Below the pieces are notes generated by a model. That model worked only from the letters and a program-made list of their open reading frames with translations, was not told where the DNA came from and did no database searches. Positions 45,501 through 57,518 of a stretch of DNA of 64,000 nt are shown here, piece after piece. Made by a program: the position numbers and the translations under genes. The stretch comes from Antedon mediterranea. Taxonomy: Eukaryota > Echinodermata > Crinoidea > Comatulida > Antedonidae. Location of the stretch: positions 27,669,912-27,733,911 of the forward strand of contig NC_092675.1 of the NCBI RefSeq assembly GCF_964355755.1, written 5' to 3'. Position 1 is the first letter of the stretch, and every line of letters begins with the position of its first letter.

Positions 45501-48220
45501 TAGTGAAAATGAAAATGGCTCATAGGTTAAATGCAGGTGTAACGCTCACCTTCATTTGACGTTTATCCCGCCACGAATTCTCGTTTTTTTGCCATCAATA
45601 TTATCGTTTACCATCAAGCAAGTTTAAACGTTGACTGTGTTATGTGAACACGATTAAATGCGGGCACACGCTCAGTCGGGGGACCGTTTTAGTTAAATTA
45701 AGACGAGTGATCTTCGCAGCATGAGTAAACTATTTGTCGGTTTTGAGGACGTTACTTAAACGCCGCGCACCGTGGGACTCCGCTGGGATGTATTAAGTTA
45801 AAATCTATAGACTATTTGAAGTGCAATTGGCCAATGCGGAGCGCAGCTGGACCGGTGCGACTCGTTTCTCTGGCTTGGTGGTACTTAATTACCGTCTTAG
45901 TTTGTAAGACCAATTGATTATGCTAAGAAATAAAATCATTATTTAAAACCGAATTGCGGCTTTTAACTAAACATCGATGAGACCAAAGGAATAGTTAAAA
46001 CATTTTCAAGTTACATCTTGATCACGTAGCATGGTGTTTTAAATCTATCTAAAATGTTAATTAGTTTTGACTGGTTAAATAAACATATGAAATATAGACA
46101 TATTGATGGAGTAGATTGTTTCACAGACATGTCAGAATGCATCCCTTAAAACAACCCGAGGGCTAAACACAGGCTGAAATGTTAATAAAGTATTATGATA
46201 TAAGTATTATATTGACATCAAAACATCTCCCGTAGAGGAAAGATGCACGAGCAGTGCGATTCGAAGAAAGTAAAGACATGCCGATAAGTACGGTATCACG
46301 TATTAACGGATGGCACAACACGGGCAAGTTTATCAACCGATATACGCGTAACACGTAAGAGGTATGGAACGCCACAGGGGTCTGAATTAATAAATAACTG
46401 CAATGTACACACTCTAAACAGACTAAATAGAATTTGAAAATTGAAACCGGAATTATAAAGACAAATGACGACTGTTCACGTGCACTCGACTTTCTGTATA
46501 CAGTTGCCTACAGTAATAAATATAAATCAACCTAAAATCGGTAAACATTGATATATCCGTTTCTCTATCTAACAGATAATCTCATGTTTATACATATAAA
46601 CTGTACCAGGCGGCTCACATTTTTCATGCATAATTGATTTGTTGTTTCTTTTTTTTACATCACGTTTAAGATCACCAATTATACTACCTGATATTTGGGA
46701 CGCAACACCTTTGCTTTGAAGTCGTCCCGATTGCGGACCTTTGAGTAATTTTTATAAAAATAAACAGTGGGCCTAGACTGTCAAATTGGGGCCTAAAAAC
46801 AAATATTACACCTCTATCAAACGATCGTCTCGCTGCAAGACGGCGTTATACAATATTCATCAATCAAGAATATACACCTTTTTCTTCAGTGAATTATCGT
46901 TATCAGGATCACATATACACCAACAATGAGCAATATCACGATCTTTGTCGTCTGATGGCGGAACCTTTTGAAGATGTTGTCTTAGCAAAGAACAGAAGTC
47001 AATCGTGTTATACACGCCTGGATGCGGCACTAACGTTCTCGCCCTGTCGGCTACTTGTTCTGTCCTTTGCGCCCGGTACCGAAACACAGGTTACGTAGTC
47101 GACTGGAAAATCGTTCTTTGAGTACCGTCGGCATGCCAGTAGAAATTGTAACGTTCTGGTGATTATTGCCGGACAAAAGGCGTAAAACTGAACACAATGC
47201 TTCTTTTCTGGATTAATTTAGATTACAAGACAAATTTTGCTAAGCTATCCTTACGTAAACAACATTCGTAAATAGCTAAACACTCAACAATGAATCGTAC
47301 TTAATGTGTTTACGTAAAGTATTTAAAAGATACTGCTGTGGTGGAAATTATGTTCAGTTAAGACCTCAAACATAGATTCAATATTTGTCCACTGAATGTT
47401 AATAATATTTAGCCTTATTTACTAAATACAAGCCGACACTAGAAAACTTTTCCGATTTTTGGTTAAGAGTTTGCTTAACTTTGCAAACTAAAGTTTGCTT
47501 TAGTGAGACTTCTGCAAACTTGGAAATTGTTTGTGCCAACAAATTGCCAGTGCAGTACATGTTTAAATCTATCAACCCGAAGACTAGTTTGAACGTCATG
47601 TTTAAGTGTCTAGTACAAACTGCCAGGTATCTTTACAATGTATTTGCGCAAAATACAAAAAGCAACGAAAATGCTGATGCGCTCGACACGGGTAAATTAA
47701 ATTTCCGTCACCACGATCATAAAAGTACAATTTCTTCATCGATGACAAATCCAAGTTCATTTTTCAAGGTCCTGTAACATGAAAGGTACCGACATGCCAT
47801 TGACTATCAATTATACTTATACTATTGTCTTTTTACGAGTATTTAACCATTGATCAATGCAACTGAAATGAAATACAATGTACACGTTGTAACGCTATCG
47901 TGATAACTACTCAGGATATCCAATAGGCCTATCAAAAATGAGCATTGGAATTCGCTTTTTAAAAATTGTATTATGCGTGCGTAATATTTGTGTACGCGTA
48001 ATTACGTGGTACATTGTTATGGTCCGTACTTAATGCGGTTACGAGTGTGCAGTGACTCTCGAAATTGTTTACCCCCACTAAAGCTTGGTTTCCACTTGAC
48101 CGCAATACAAGGGACGTAAGCGCGCCGCAATTAACAATCACGACGCGATGGCTCATCCAAACTGTCACTGTTATGTCCAAGTGGGAACAACGCTTAAGTA
48201 GGCACATTTAGCGTTAGCAG

Positions 48221-48273
<53 letters not shown>

Positions 48274-48532
48274 CAATGATGTTGCGTAGCACTGTGTAAA
48301 TTTTATATAAATCATACTGTAAATTATAGAAACAGTGCTCATATTCGGAACATGATCTCATAATCGCGTCGAGCATAGCTCATTGGCGAAAGTTCCGTAT
48401 TTTTTTAGTTGTCGCCAGAGACATTTTTTCATACAACTAAAAAAATACGGAACTCTCGCCAATGAGCTATGCTCGACGCGATTATGAGATCATGTTCCGA
48501 ATATGAGCACTGTTTCTATAATTTACAGTATG

Positions 48533-48598
<66 letters not shown>

Positions 48599-50710
48599 CT
48601 TTATCCAAATTCCCTCACTTGCACTGATGAAGGGCTAGTGTTGTCCGAAAGCTCTGCTAACTTTTCTGGCTGTTTACTTTATCGTTTTGATTTTTTTTTT
48701 ATCTCCATTGAGATCCAGCCACTGATACCCACAGCATTGTCATTTTTTCAGTAATTTGCCTTTGGATTTATATATTTATATATATATCAAAATATTCTTC
48801 TATTTGTATGATGTTGAATACATACACCTATACGGGTTACTTGCAATGAACAGTATAATGCAACCGACATGTTTTATGTCCTCAAACATCGGGGAAATGC
48901 AAAAATGTCGGCGGTGTTCAAAGGGCTTTTAATAACAAGTTAGGATTTTAAGAAGTTAGATTGTTTACGTCCTATTTTCATTCACTAAATGAACTTTGTC
49001 TAAAAGCACAATGGCCTAAATTTAAGCTCCTGGGAGAATTCAAACATTGTCTGAACCTTCAGCAGGTGAAAAATCAGGACTCATTAATTCGACTCTTGTA
49101 GAGTGCCGAACAAATAAAAACAGAAAATAACAAACACCGCCTTTTATTCTTTCTTCTGAAAATAATAGATAAATACTTGCCATTGATTGGAAAAGTATAG
49201 AGAAATATTATTTGTATCTGGACAATTAGCTATAAAGTAGAACTATTATGATATATTTCATTGATGTGCACGTTACTATTCCGCAAAGCAATAATGGTAC
49301 CAGGTAGGTAGTGGTAAGTGGGCCTACTGCTACAATTTGGTATTCAAATAATTGTAATTCTTACAGTACTCAAAGAAAAATGACCTGACCAACAAAGAAT
49401 TGTGCTTTTAGAATTTAAATTTTTGTTAGTGAATGAATCTAACTTCTATTTGGGCTCATGCCTATTACTTGCTCCTGGCAAGATGAAATGTAAAACGTAC
49501 TTTTAAAAACTTTTGCCGAATAAATATTAATATTATTATTAATAATTATATTTGTAGATTAATGTGATAACTAAACAAAATTACTTTGAAGTAGTAACTT
49601 ATGTTCATGCATTTACGGGCTGATTTATGGGGCGGCCAAATGTAGATTAGCATACGCCCTCTATAATATATAGTACTGAAATAGGCCAAACGATTTTAAT
49701 TTTACTATTTTCAACAAAAGCAGTAATATTTTAGTTTGCAAAAAGTTAACCATTCTTTCTCGTTAAAACAAAAATGTTATAATGATAACCTAGTTATAGA
49801 TACCCTTCAATTCTTCAATCTTTCAATTAAAAACCTATATTATAAAACGTATATCATATTTAAGAGATACAGAGTGAGTAATACAAAGGAAGTATTACGA
49901 CGATTCCTTAATTATTATATACACAATAATAGAGAGAAAAAGGAAATGTTCGCTTGTTTCCGGACTCTCCTTTAGAAAGGCGACAGTCCTTAAATTGTGT
50001 TTACGACACCTGTATTGTCGTGCGCACGTATCGGGTTCATCAGAAGACTTGAAATACTCATGACAAATTGTGTGTAGCCAAGCGTGAAAAACAAATGAAT
50101 TTGTTTTCCAATAGACAAGTAGTAGTACTGTATACAGTACAGCATTAAATGCAATTCCAGATATTGTTAAGCATATGGCCCATGGGAATAGTTCACGATA
50201 ATAAATTAATTGCTTTTAAACCTATTTATTCAATATAATTACATATATTTAATATTCTGTAGGCCTAATAAATCGAACATGATTTGCTATTTTCGTGTAC
50301 GAGGCCGGGACGATTCGGCCCTGCTGAGAGGATTCGGCCCACTTTTGGTGGGACGATTCGGCCCACTTTTAGTGGGACGATTCAGCCCACTTTTGGGCCG
50401 AAACAAATTCATATCCAAAGTCAATGTAGATGCAATCAATAATGACTGACCTTTTTTTTTATGTTATTAATGTCAATACAAAATAATAAATATCCAAAAT
50501 ACTTACAAGTGTCCTTTCAAATACTGTTGGCCTATCTGTGTCTGCACCCCCTGCTCTATTTTCTTGTGACTGTGTCCTTACGGATTGTTTACCATTGCGA
50601 TGACGTCTGCGAGTGGAAGATCCCCCAGGAACGTACACCCCTTGTGAAGGCAACGACACAGCTACACACACAACCAAAACAGACAATATACTCTGAGATA
50701 ACACACACAT
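42174..50710 (-). CDS. Dkk: Dickkopf-family secreted Wnt antagonist (Dkk1/2/4 type), three coding exons, complete
   Basis: On the - strand, 50710-50507, 43080-42837 and 42571-42174 join to 846 nt, 281 aa, with GT-AG introns. Seen: a hydrophobic signal peptide (about 1-24, MCVLSQSILSVLVVCVAVSL), a basic low-complexity stretch, a ten-cysteine Dkk N-terminal domain (Cys71-Cys119, including MCCRGNECVDGVC), a 35-residue linker, and a ten-cysteine colipase-fold domain (Cys156-Cys221, including GLCCAQHYWSKICK and FQRCDCGEGLAC). Known of the family: the second domain binds LRP5/6 at the cell surface and blocks canonical Wnt signalling; residues matching human DKK1 H204, K211 and R236 are present as H171, K178 and R199. 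Odd: a 60-residue charged tail follows the last cysteine, and the N-terminal NxI motif of DKK1 is absent. Dkk3 is less likely, given the strong Dkk1/2/4 signature. Confidence 0.95.
42837..43080 (-). CDS. Dkk: Dkk coding exon 2 (first cysteine-rich domain)
   Basis: Residues 69-149 plus one base. It carries all ten cysteines of the Dkk N domain in the family spacing, ending CCRGNECVDGVC, and then the acidic linker. The acceptor is TTCTAATTCAG after a T10 tract; the donor is GTAAGT. Confidence 0.94.
44003..44022. repeat. (AATG)n microsatellite
   Basis: Five AATG units. Confidence 0.8.
44473..44619. mobile_element. MITE family A, divergent
   Basis: CACTTGGATGCAACGCAAAG on the left, CATTGGTCAACTCATTCGCC and GCGTCTAGTGGGAACCATG on the right. 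Confidence 0.55.
48080..48197. mobile_element. MITE family A, short copy
   Basis: AAAGCTTGGTTTCCACTTGA to CAAGTGGGAACAACGCTTAA; the right interior is shortened. It ends about 25 bp before the TA microsatellite. Confidence 0.65.
48223..48270. repeat. (TA)24 microsatellite
   Basis: An uninterrupted TA run left of the long inverted repeat. Confidence 0.9.
48305..48540. repeat. Near-perfect 108-bp inverted repeat with 20-bp spacer
   Basis: Left arm 48305-48412, spacer 48413-48432, right arm 48433-48540. Base-by-base comparison gives one mismatch in 108 (GGCGAAAG against GGCGAGAG). Each arm contains AATCGCGTCGAGCATAGCTC and TACGGAACT. TA microsatellites lie on both sides. No ORF of note. Confidence 0.92.
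48536..48596. repeat. (TA)30 microsatellite
   Basis: An uninterrupted TA run right of the inverted repeat; its first bases belong to the arm end. Confidence 0.9.
48597..48785 (+). mobile_element. Penelope-like LTR repeat, copy 1
   Basis: Reads CACTTGCACTGATGAAGGGC, then GTTGTCCGAAAGCTCTGC, TCCATTGAGATCCAGCCACT and TAATTTGCCTTTGGATTTAT. Two inverse copies lie near 62.5-62.9 kb. CTGATGA (48624-48630) and GAAA (48647-48650) flank a possible stem GGGC/GTCC, the core layout of the hammerhead ribozymes known from Penelope-like elements. No reverse transcriptase is present. Confidence 0.5.
50312..50402. repeat. 24-bp minisatellite
   Basis: GATTCGGCCCACTTTTGGTG plus GGAC recurs at 50331, 50355 and 50379, after a divergent unit near 50312. 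Lies in Dkk intron 1, about 100 bp from exon 1. Confidence 0.8.
50507..50710 (-). CDS. Dkk: Dkk coding exon 1 (signal peptide)
   Basis: 68 codons in phase 0. The ATG at 50710 is the first ATG in this frame, and the predicted protein starts directly with a signal peptide followed by an Arg/Ser-rich stretch. The donor is GTAAGT. A pyrimidine-rich tract ending TTTATAG lies about 30 bp before the ATG, so a 5'UTR intron is possible. Confidence 0.92.
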
Positions 50711-50937
50711 TTTGAAGAAAGTGAAAATGTTTCTATAAACAAAAATAAAATCCTTAACGAAATTTCCAGCTAGTCGATTCGCTATTCCAACTGTCAATAT
50801 TTCATATAGCTAGCAGACAGTGTTGATTCATATATTAGTCCTCTGATGGTGGGGTATCACAAGAGTAACACTACTCGTGTGTTGTGTTTCGTTCGAAGTA
50901 AATGTCAATAATAAAGTGAAGTGCTAACTCTCTGTAG

Positions 50938-50947
50938 TATTTATATA
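50938..50947 (-). promoter_or_regulatory. TATA box of the Dkk promoter
   Basis: TATATAAATA on the - strand, about 230 bp before the Dkk start codon, implying transcription start near 50910 and a 5'UTR of about 200 nt. An inverted CCAAT box (CCAAT on +, 51161-51165) lies about 215 bp further upstream. Confidence 0.55.
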
Positions 50948-53900
50948 GAACCGCTTAGCTACTGTCCGTCATCAGTAAAAATGAGAACTTCATTGCACTA
51001 CTACTCTACTATATACCGCTGTTTGACACCCGTGGGATTAATTACATGTTCTTTATGCTTGCCTTCTGAAAACATAAGAGAGTCGCCGACAAAGAGAGCC
51101 GAAATGCCTGCTAATTGGTTAAAACCTTTAAAGTACACACGGCGTAACGAGAACAGTTGACCAATCAGAGACCGACAAACTTATAGTAACTTAAGGGGTT
51201 AGGGTTGAGTGGTTTCGGAAGATGAAATTTTGTGTTGGACATTGCGAGCAGGTCTGCGATGGGGATAGGATGCCAATCGATCACTGGTGCGTAAACATTA
51301 AAATATCGGTTTCCTAACGGGGACGTTTTCATCTATTCCCCTATTGTCTTATCGCCAATTTGGGCCTAACGTGTCGCTCGATAAAAGTTACTGGCTCCTG
51401 ACATTATAAACTTGTTTTTTTCTTCGAAGTTCGCCGGCTGGAGTTCCCACGAACATTGGACGACATAACTCGAACAATAATAAATAATAATATTGTCGTG
51501 AATATTATTAACAGTACGCTTGGGAGTAACTATAACATTTCTCACTTTGTTTAATTGCATACTATATTATTTTCTTTGAAGTAGCTTGATTCAACGCGAT
51601 CTTCTAATTTCGAATATTTACCATTAGACCTAATGAATGCAAGGCTGAGCATAACGTTGTTTTCCATTATTATCATTATACTGATATAATCAACACACAT
51701 TTGAATACTGAAATGATACTATAGTAATATTTTAATTGAGAACCTATGTCCTCCTCCACTTTGTTTAAAAAAAACTGCATGTAAATAAATTGCCATGCCT
51801 AGGATACTATATATAAATAATGTCTCTCCGATGAAGTTTCTAATAAAGTCCATTTTAACGATAGGTTTAAAGTTAACCTAATCTTCTTTCGAAATCTTTC
51901 GTTTCTTTCTTATTCCGTTTCATTCTTTCAGGGAAGAGTGACATTTTCATCCCTAATTATCTTTAAAACTGAATAAATAACGTACGAAGTCAATTTAATA
52001 AACATTTATTTTGCCACAAAGGGCATATAAAACCGAGCCCTCCCTCTCACTTTGTGATCACCGATGTTATGATGGATAGAAACCAAAAAAAGTACAAAAC
52101 AGTATACCCTAGCTATTTTAAACAAAATACTCGGAATTTAAAGAATGCTCATATCATTTAATAAATATTGAAAGTTGAATAGTACTTGTTGTGTTAATAC
52201 TTAAGGCCTTTCATGAATAACACTAACAATAAAAGATAACATTATTAACACAATTATTATATATCAATAATAGACTTAATGAGTTGAATTATTTTGGTTC
52301 ATTGTTAATAATGAATAATAAACACACAATAATATTTTTACTTTTAATGTATTGTTTAAATATATATTTCTACATAATTAGGCTATATTACAGTATACTA
52401 CCTTTTTTTTTATTAAACCATTATAAAATACAATTTTTGTTTTTTTGAGTATAGTGTATTAGGCTCAAGTTATATTTGGACGTATTCGACTCAAATGCTC
52501 CTCAGTGTTCACAAGGCAAGAGCGAGCAGTAAAAGTTCAGTTTTAACTGCGAATGTGTTTGCGAGTGACGAGTTTAATACCAATCCCTTTCACAAACATC
52601 AACCAGTCCACGTGACCATTCTTGGATAGATTCTGTTTTTACTTAAAAAAATCTGAATTTCATCTGAAGAAGAAAAAACTTCTAGGCACCAAAAGGTCGA
52701 GAGTGGGCATCATCAAACGGCGTACAAAGGCGTCTGGATTCACTACCTGGACCGGACCCATCTTTGATCTATACGCGTGACATTTGCATTTATATTGTGA
52801 CGTTATTAATTGAAGTTTTAAAATTAATATTGAATGATTAATTGATAGTGCCGCTCCATATGTTCAAATCTTAGGTCAAACAGCTTAAATCCCTGCTAGG
52901 CGTATCCTTGAATAGGCCAAGAATATCTGAATCTTCGCCAGCAGACGGGTCATCAACCGACCGCCGTCCGTAACATCGCGTGTATCTATACAATGACGTT
53001 AATTCGGGAAAAATATTTCCCCTACTCAAGTGTTAGACCTGAATCAACTTTGAGTTGACTGCGAGCATTGTGACAAGAAGCACTTAAACGGACCTAACTA
53101 TCATCAATATACTTAAAAGGATGCTTTAAGATGGGTCATATTAAAAGCGGAGAGTGTACATGGCGTCAGCCAATATTGTGACCATATACAATATCAATAA
53201 ACATTTGCCGCCGATTTTGAGTACCTTATGGCTCAGTGCCTATTCCATGATATCACAAAAGCTACATACAAATCCCCCTCCATCAATAGCAAAAAGGTCC
53301 AAAGAAACGTCATCAAAACGGTGTCGAGATCTACTTACTGTACCAAAATGGCGCTACATTAAATGCTCAATTGTATTAATAATCCATAATGATTATTAAT
53401 AGAAAGATATTAAGTAATCTAATAAATTTATTACGTAGGCCTATATAGTCTAGACTATAGGTTTACCACTTAAAGTCTATAAATATTATTTAATTTGTAT
53501 ATTTCCTGAAATGTTACCTCACTTGTAACTATAAACCATCATTTATAGGCTAGACAATTTAAAATTATCGTAAAAAATGAACATATACTGTTTTTAGAAA
53601 ACCTCAGTGGGGAAATGACGTATTATTCGAAAATTGGGGTGTTTTAACAGTGAAGACTAATCTGGCACTCTTCCCTAGTTTCACCACAAAAGACATGTGA
53701 CGTCATTATCACAATGACCATTCAGACGGACACACCAATTACGTCATACATCGCATTAAGTTAGGATTGAGAAAAATAAGTGAAACCAAAATAAAATGTT
53801 GAATTAAACTCATTCTTACGTACTTTAATATCTCGTTAGTATAAATATTGGTTTATCATCATACTATAGTTGAAACACTAAATGTCTACAGTGTACTAGA

Positions 53901-54156
53901 ATGCTCTACAGATCTACGGAGTTAAGAGCGTAATTGTTAGAACACAAGGTAGGCCTCCGCCGTAGACCCTCTTTGGAACACCAATATTCTTGTGAGTTTA
54001 TAACACCACATTAAGAGGAAGTCGGTCTATTCCCGGAGTGTTTTTAACATAGGCAACATATTCAGGAGGATATACCTATATTAAAGAAGCGTCCCTTTAA
54101 TATGGGTTTTACCTTTACCTTAAATGTGCACCGTAGGCCTGAGAATAGCACCCTAT

Positions 54157-54336
54157 AGTTTCAGCCGATTCTTGGTACTGTATCTATTTCCGTAAATCAT
54201 ACCGGGAGTATTTGGTACCGTACCGTAATACAACATCACATGTGTTTCACATGTATCTAGTAACCTAACCCATAACCTAACCTTACATAATACAAATTAT
54301 GTGCAGATACAGCACTTGGAATCGGGTGATAGTTTT
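54157..54336. mobile_element. Family H palindromic element
   Basis: CAGCCGATTCTTGGTACTGT and its imperfect inverse (ATACAGCACTTGGAATCGGG) bound 180 bp. Ends recur at 11819 and 32811. Confidence 0.5.
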
Positions 54337-55218
54337 GTGAATAATCATGTTTATTGTTTACACTGTTTCTATAATATATAATAGGCCTATACAAATCCAT
54401 AAAGTATGCTTATAATGATATTGACAAATAATTCTGATTATCTTGAGAATTGTATTTTAGTACGTGACTGAGGTTTTTTCATACAAATAATTTTTCGTTA
54501 TCAATTCCGAGCATAAACACTGCTCAAATGAAAACAAAGTATTTGCGGGTAATTTGGAACCAAATTCTTACTAAAACAATTACCAAAAATGAGGAGTTTA
54601 CAACGTTAATTGTAGTAGGCCTAATTCTAAGGCGGCGATGTTCAAATGATACAAATGGGTTTCAATGAAGGAAAAGAACGTTTAAATAAATTAGCTTGAT
54701 ACCGGCAAATGTAATTTATTTGTATTTTATGCACCTTCTTAAATTTCTTACCTTGAGAATGAGCATTTGTAGTTACAGGCCGACTTTGGCGAACTAGATA
54801 AGACATATGTGATTAAAAAGACATGTTCAATTGGACTTTCACGCTATTATCCTTCAAATGATTCCCTTCCTTCGACGTAAAAACTACCAAAAAAGGACGA
54901 TTTAGAACAATTTACCTAAATGATAATTACTAATTACAATTAGGCCGACTCGTGTAGTAATAAACTTAACTTATAAAATCTTAACATCAATATCGGATCA
55001 TTAACTCAAGACCGATAACATCCGGAAAGCTAGCAAACGTAGCAACATGAGCACGTTTTAAATAAAACAATTATTTCATTAAAATCTCATTTAGGAAGTT
55101 AGAGGAAAAATAATAATAATAAATAAAAATAATATAATTTTTTCCAGAAGTTTAAAAATGATAAAAAATAACACACAAAAAGGAAAAAATACAAAACAAG
55201 TTCGGTATCATTTAATTA

Positions 55219-55260
55219 TTAAAGATGTATTGTTCCTCAAACATAAGCAAAATTCGGAGT
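55219..55260. mobile_element. Family D end fragment
   Basis: TTAAAGATGTATTGTTCCTC is the family D terminus; no matching right end was found. Confidence 0.5.
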
Positions 55261-56958
55261 AAAAACTTTGATTTGAATAAAAAAAATAATAAATTGAACA
55301 GTTTTAGAGAAATCAGAGACAACTTTATCATTAAATAAACACCTCAGACTGTTAGGAAAAGAGTTATTATGTTCTTATAATTAATCTTGTGTTTCGAAGG
55401 AGAAGCTTTTGAATAAAAGGCTGGAATCTTATGAATTAATTAATTAATTAACAGCACACTAGAATTATGGTGTTTTTAGTCGCTTTTAACCAAATAAATT
55501 TACTGTAGGCCTATACCGAAACATCTGTCTGGCTATCCCAAGAGTGTTTAGAGTACACAGAAACAACTTTCGGAAGTTGAATTCACTAGACCACGGTTTA
55601 CTCGTCTCAACTCTAAAGTTCCCTATTTCAGGGTCAAAAGGGGAAATAATTGTTCAACTCTTACCACAGGTATGTAACGATAACTTCGATTGCCCCAATC
55701 CACGGCAATATCACCGTAGATTGGTGGATTTTATAACATTGATAATAGAATTAATTAATGTATTAGAACTTCAGATCAATCTCTCGTCCATCCAATAATA
55801 ATTATATTTTAAAACATATTTATGTTATGAATAGTTTCAGTAAAATACATACCAATTTGCATGCCCCTACTTTTTCATTTTCCAAAATATTTAATTTTTA
55901 CTTCCTAATTTCAAGCATACTGAGATCAAATTTATCACCTGCTTAGCAAAATATATCATCTTAAGCTTGACTTAAAAAATTAAAAATATGATGTTTGATT
56001 TGTTTTGTTATTTTCGAATTTTATTGTTATTATGAGTATTGAAGTCAAATTGTATCCTAATTTTATTTGATAATTATCTGTCTTTCTCGATGTATGACGC
56101 AGACGGACTTCTGGCACCTAGCCGAAATATACGGGAACCGACCGCCGTGTGAAAAGAATGATTAATGTTTACTACATTACTACGACTAGTACGTCAACAC
56201 GTTAAAATCAAATTACTTAAGCATCTCCTATTTATGCTTATTTAGGTTACATAATCCATGTTTGTTTTATATATATGTTGTTATAATGGAATAAGTGGTG
56301 GAGACCCTTTTTTCACCTTTTAAAATAACTAAAAAGACAAGAGATTGCCTAACAACGTAAATTGGTAAGGAAAACAATTTAATTCGGATAATCACTAAAC
56401 AAACATCGGTGTATTTATTGAGGTGAAATCATAAACCGTGTTGCATTAATACATGTAATAGAAGTAATGATCAAACAAGACAGAAATCAGTCTCTTAAGA
56501 AATGTAAAACGATGACTTAAGTAAATGCCGAACCGGTGAACGGTGAATCGACTCCACTTGATTGAGAAGAGATCATTGCGGATCATATTAAAGTTATCGT
56601 ATTTTGGCATCACGCTAGGGAGTGTTAATGACTTTGGAGTATGTTTTGCTATTGATTCAGCGCCAGGGAGTCCTCTTTGCAATTTGTCAAGAATTTGTAG
56701 AGTGCAAAGTACCCTTGAAAAGAGTATTGATCAGGTTGAACCTGCCTGCTTTTCTGTTCGGTGACCCGCTGTTGGAATTACAAGAGAAGGCCGCCATAAA
56801 GCAAATCGTATTAAACGACCAAGATATTTTAATTGACAAATTGAAGTACTTAGATATTGAATGCCATTGTGTTTTATCAATAGAACCGAGAACATGATGA
56901 AATCAATATGCTTTAGGTGTGTGAAGTTTTAATTCCACATTGACTCATTTCTCCACGT

Positions 56959-57196
56959 TTTAAAGATGTATTGTCCCCCTGAAATTTTTTTTTTTACAAT
57001 TTTTGTTGTTGAATATGCCATTTTAATGTCACATAATAATTATCCACTTTGATCATTTATTTTGTCATTTTATAAGTAAAAACGTTTTTTTTTTCTACGG
57101 AAGTGATTAACTTTGTTAAAACTACAAAATAACATATTCAAAGTCTGATTTAATCATCTTCATTTTTCATGTTTTTGGGGGACAATACATCTTTAA
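56959..57196. mobile_element. Family D element, short form (238 bp)
   Basis: TTAAAGATGTATTGTCCCCC and GGGGGACAATACATCTTTAA at the ends; the interior differs from the 553-bp form. Confidence 0.75.
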
Positions 57197-57485
57197 GCGA
57201 TAATAGGTTTGTTCCTCATTGGTCCAATATGTAAAATATTGTTCGTACAATGTTCATTTGACAGGCATTTTATAGGTCATAGACTCACTGTATTTATAAG
57301 TTAGAGAAATGGAATGTGTAATGTATTTATGAGTGGTGGTAAATAAATGGCGACTTATGAAATATGAATTATAGTATACGATATAGGTCATATGTACTTT
57401 ATGACGGATTATCCAGTCGTAAATAATCAAACTATAATTGTTATTTTTGGAAGATTACAAAACATACCGATACGGTTAAATATTG

Positions 57486-57518
57486 ATTCCTCCAATCATG
57501 GAGGAATTATAATTCCTC
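57486..57518. repeat. Overlapping alternative hairpins
   Basis: ATTCCTCC (57486-57493) pairs with GGAGGAAT (57500-57507), which can instead pair with ATTCCTC at 57512-57518. Confidence 0.5.

Larger units (their letters stand above)
43081..50506 (-). other. Dkk intron 1 (7.4 kb)
   Basis: Holds family A MITEs (44473, 48080), the TA-flanked 108-bp inverted repeat (48305-48540), a Penelope-like repeat (48597) and a 24-bp minisatellite (50312). The parts at 45.2-47.9 kb and 48.8-50.2 kb show nothing recognised. Confidence 0.7.

Noticed and set aside
50711-50797. Extension of Dkk exon 1 upstream of the ATG
   Set aside because: The frame stays open but begins only with TTG; the ATG at 50710 directly precedes a signal peptide.
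56543-56897. Two overlapping frames of 73 and 91 aa
   Set aside because: Neither shows a known domain or splice context, and they overlap in different frames.
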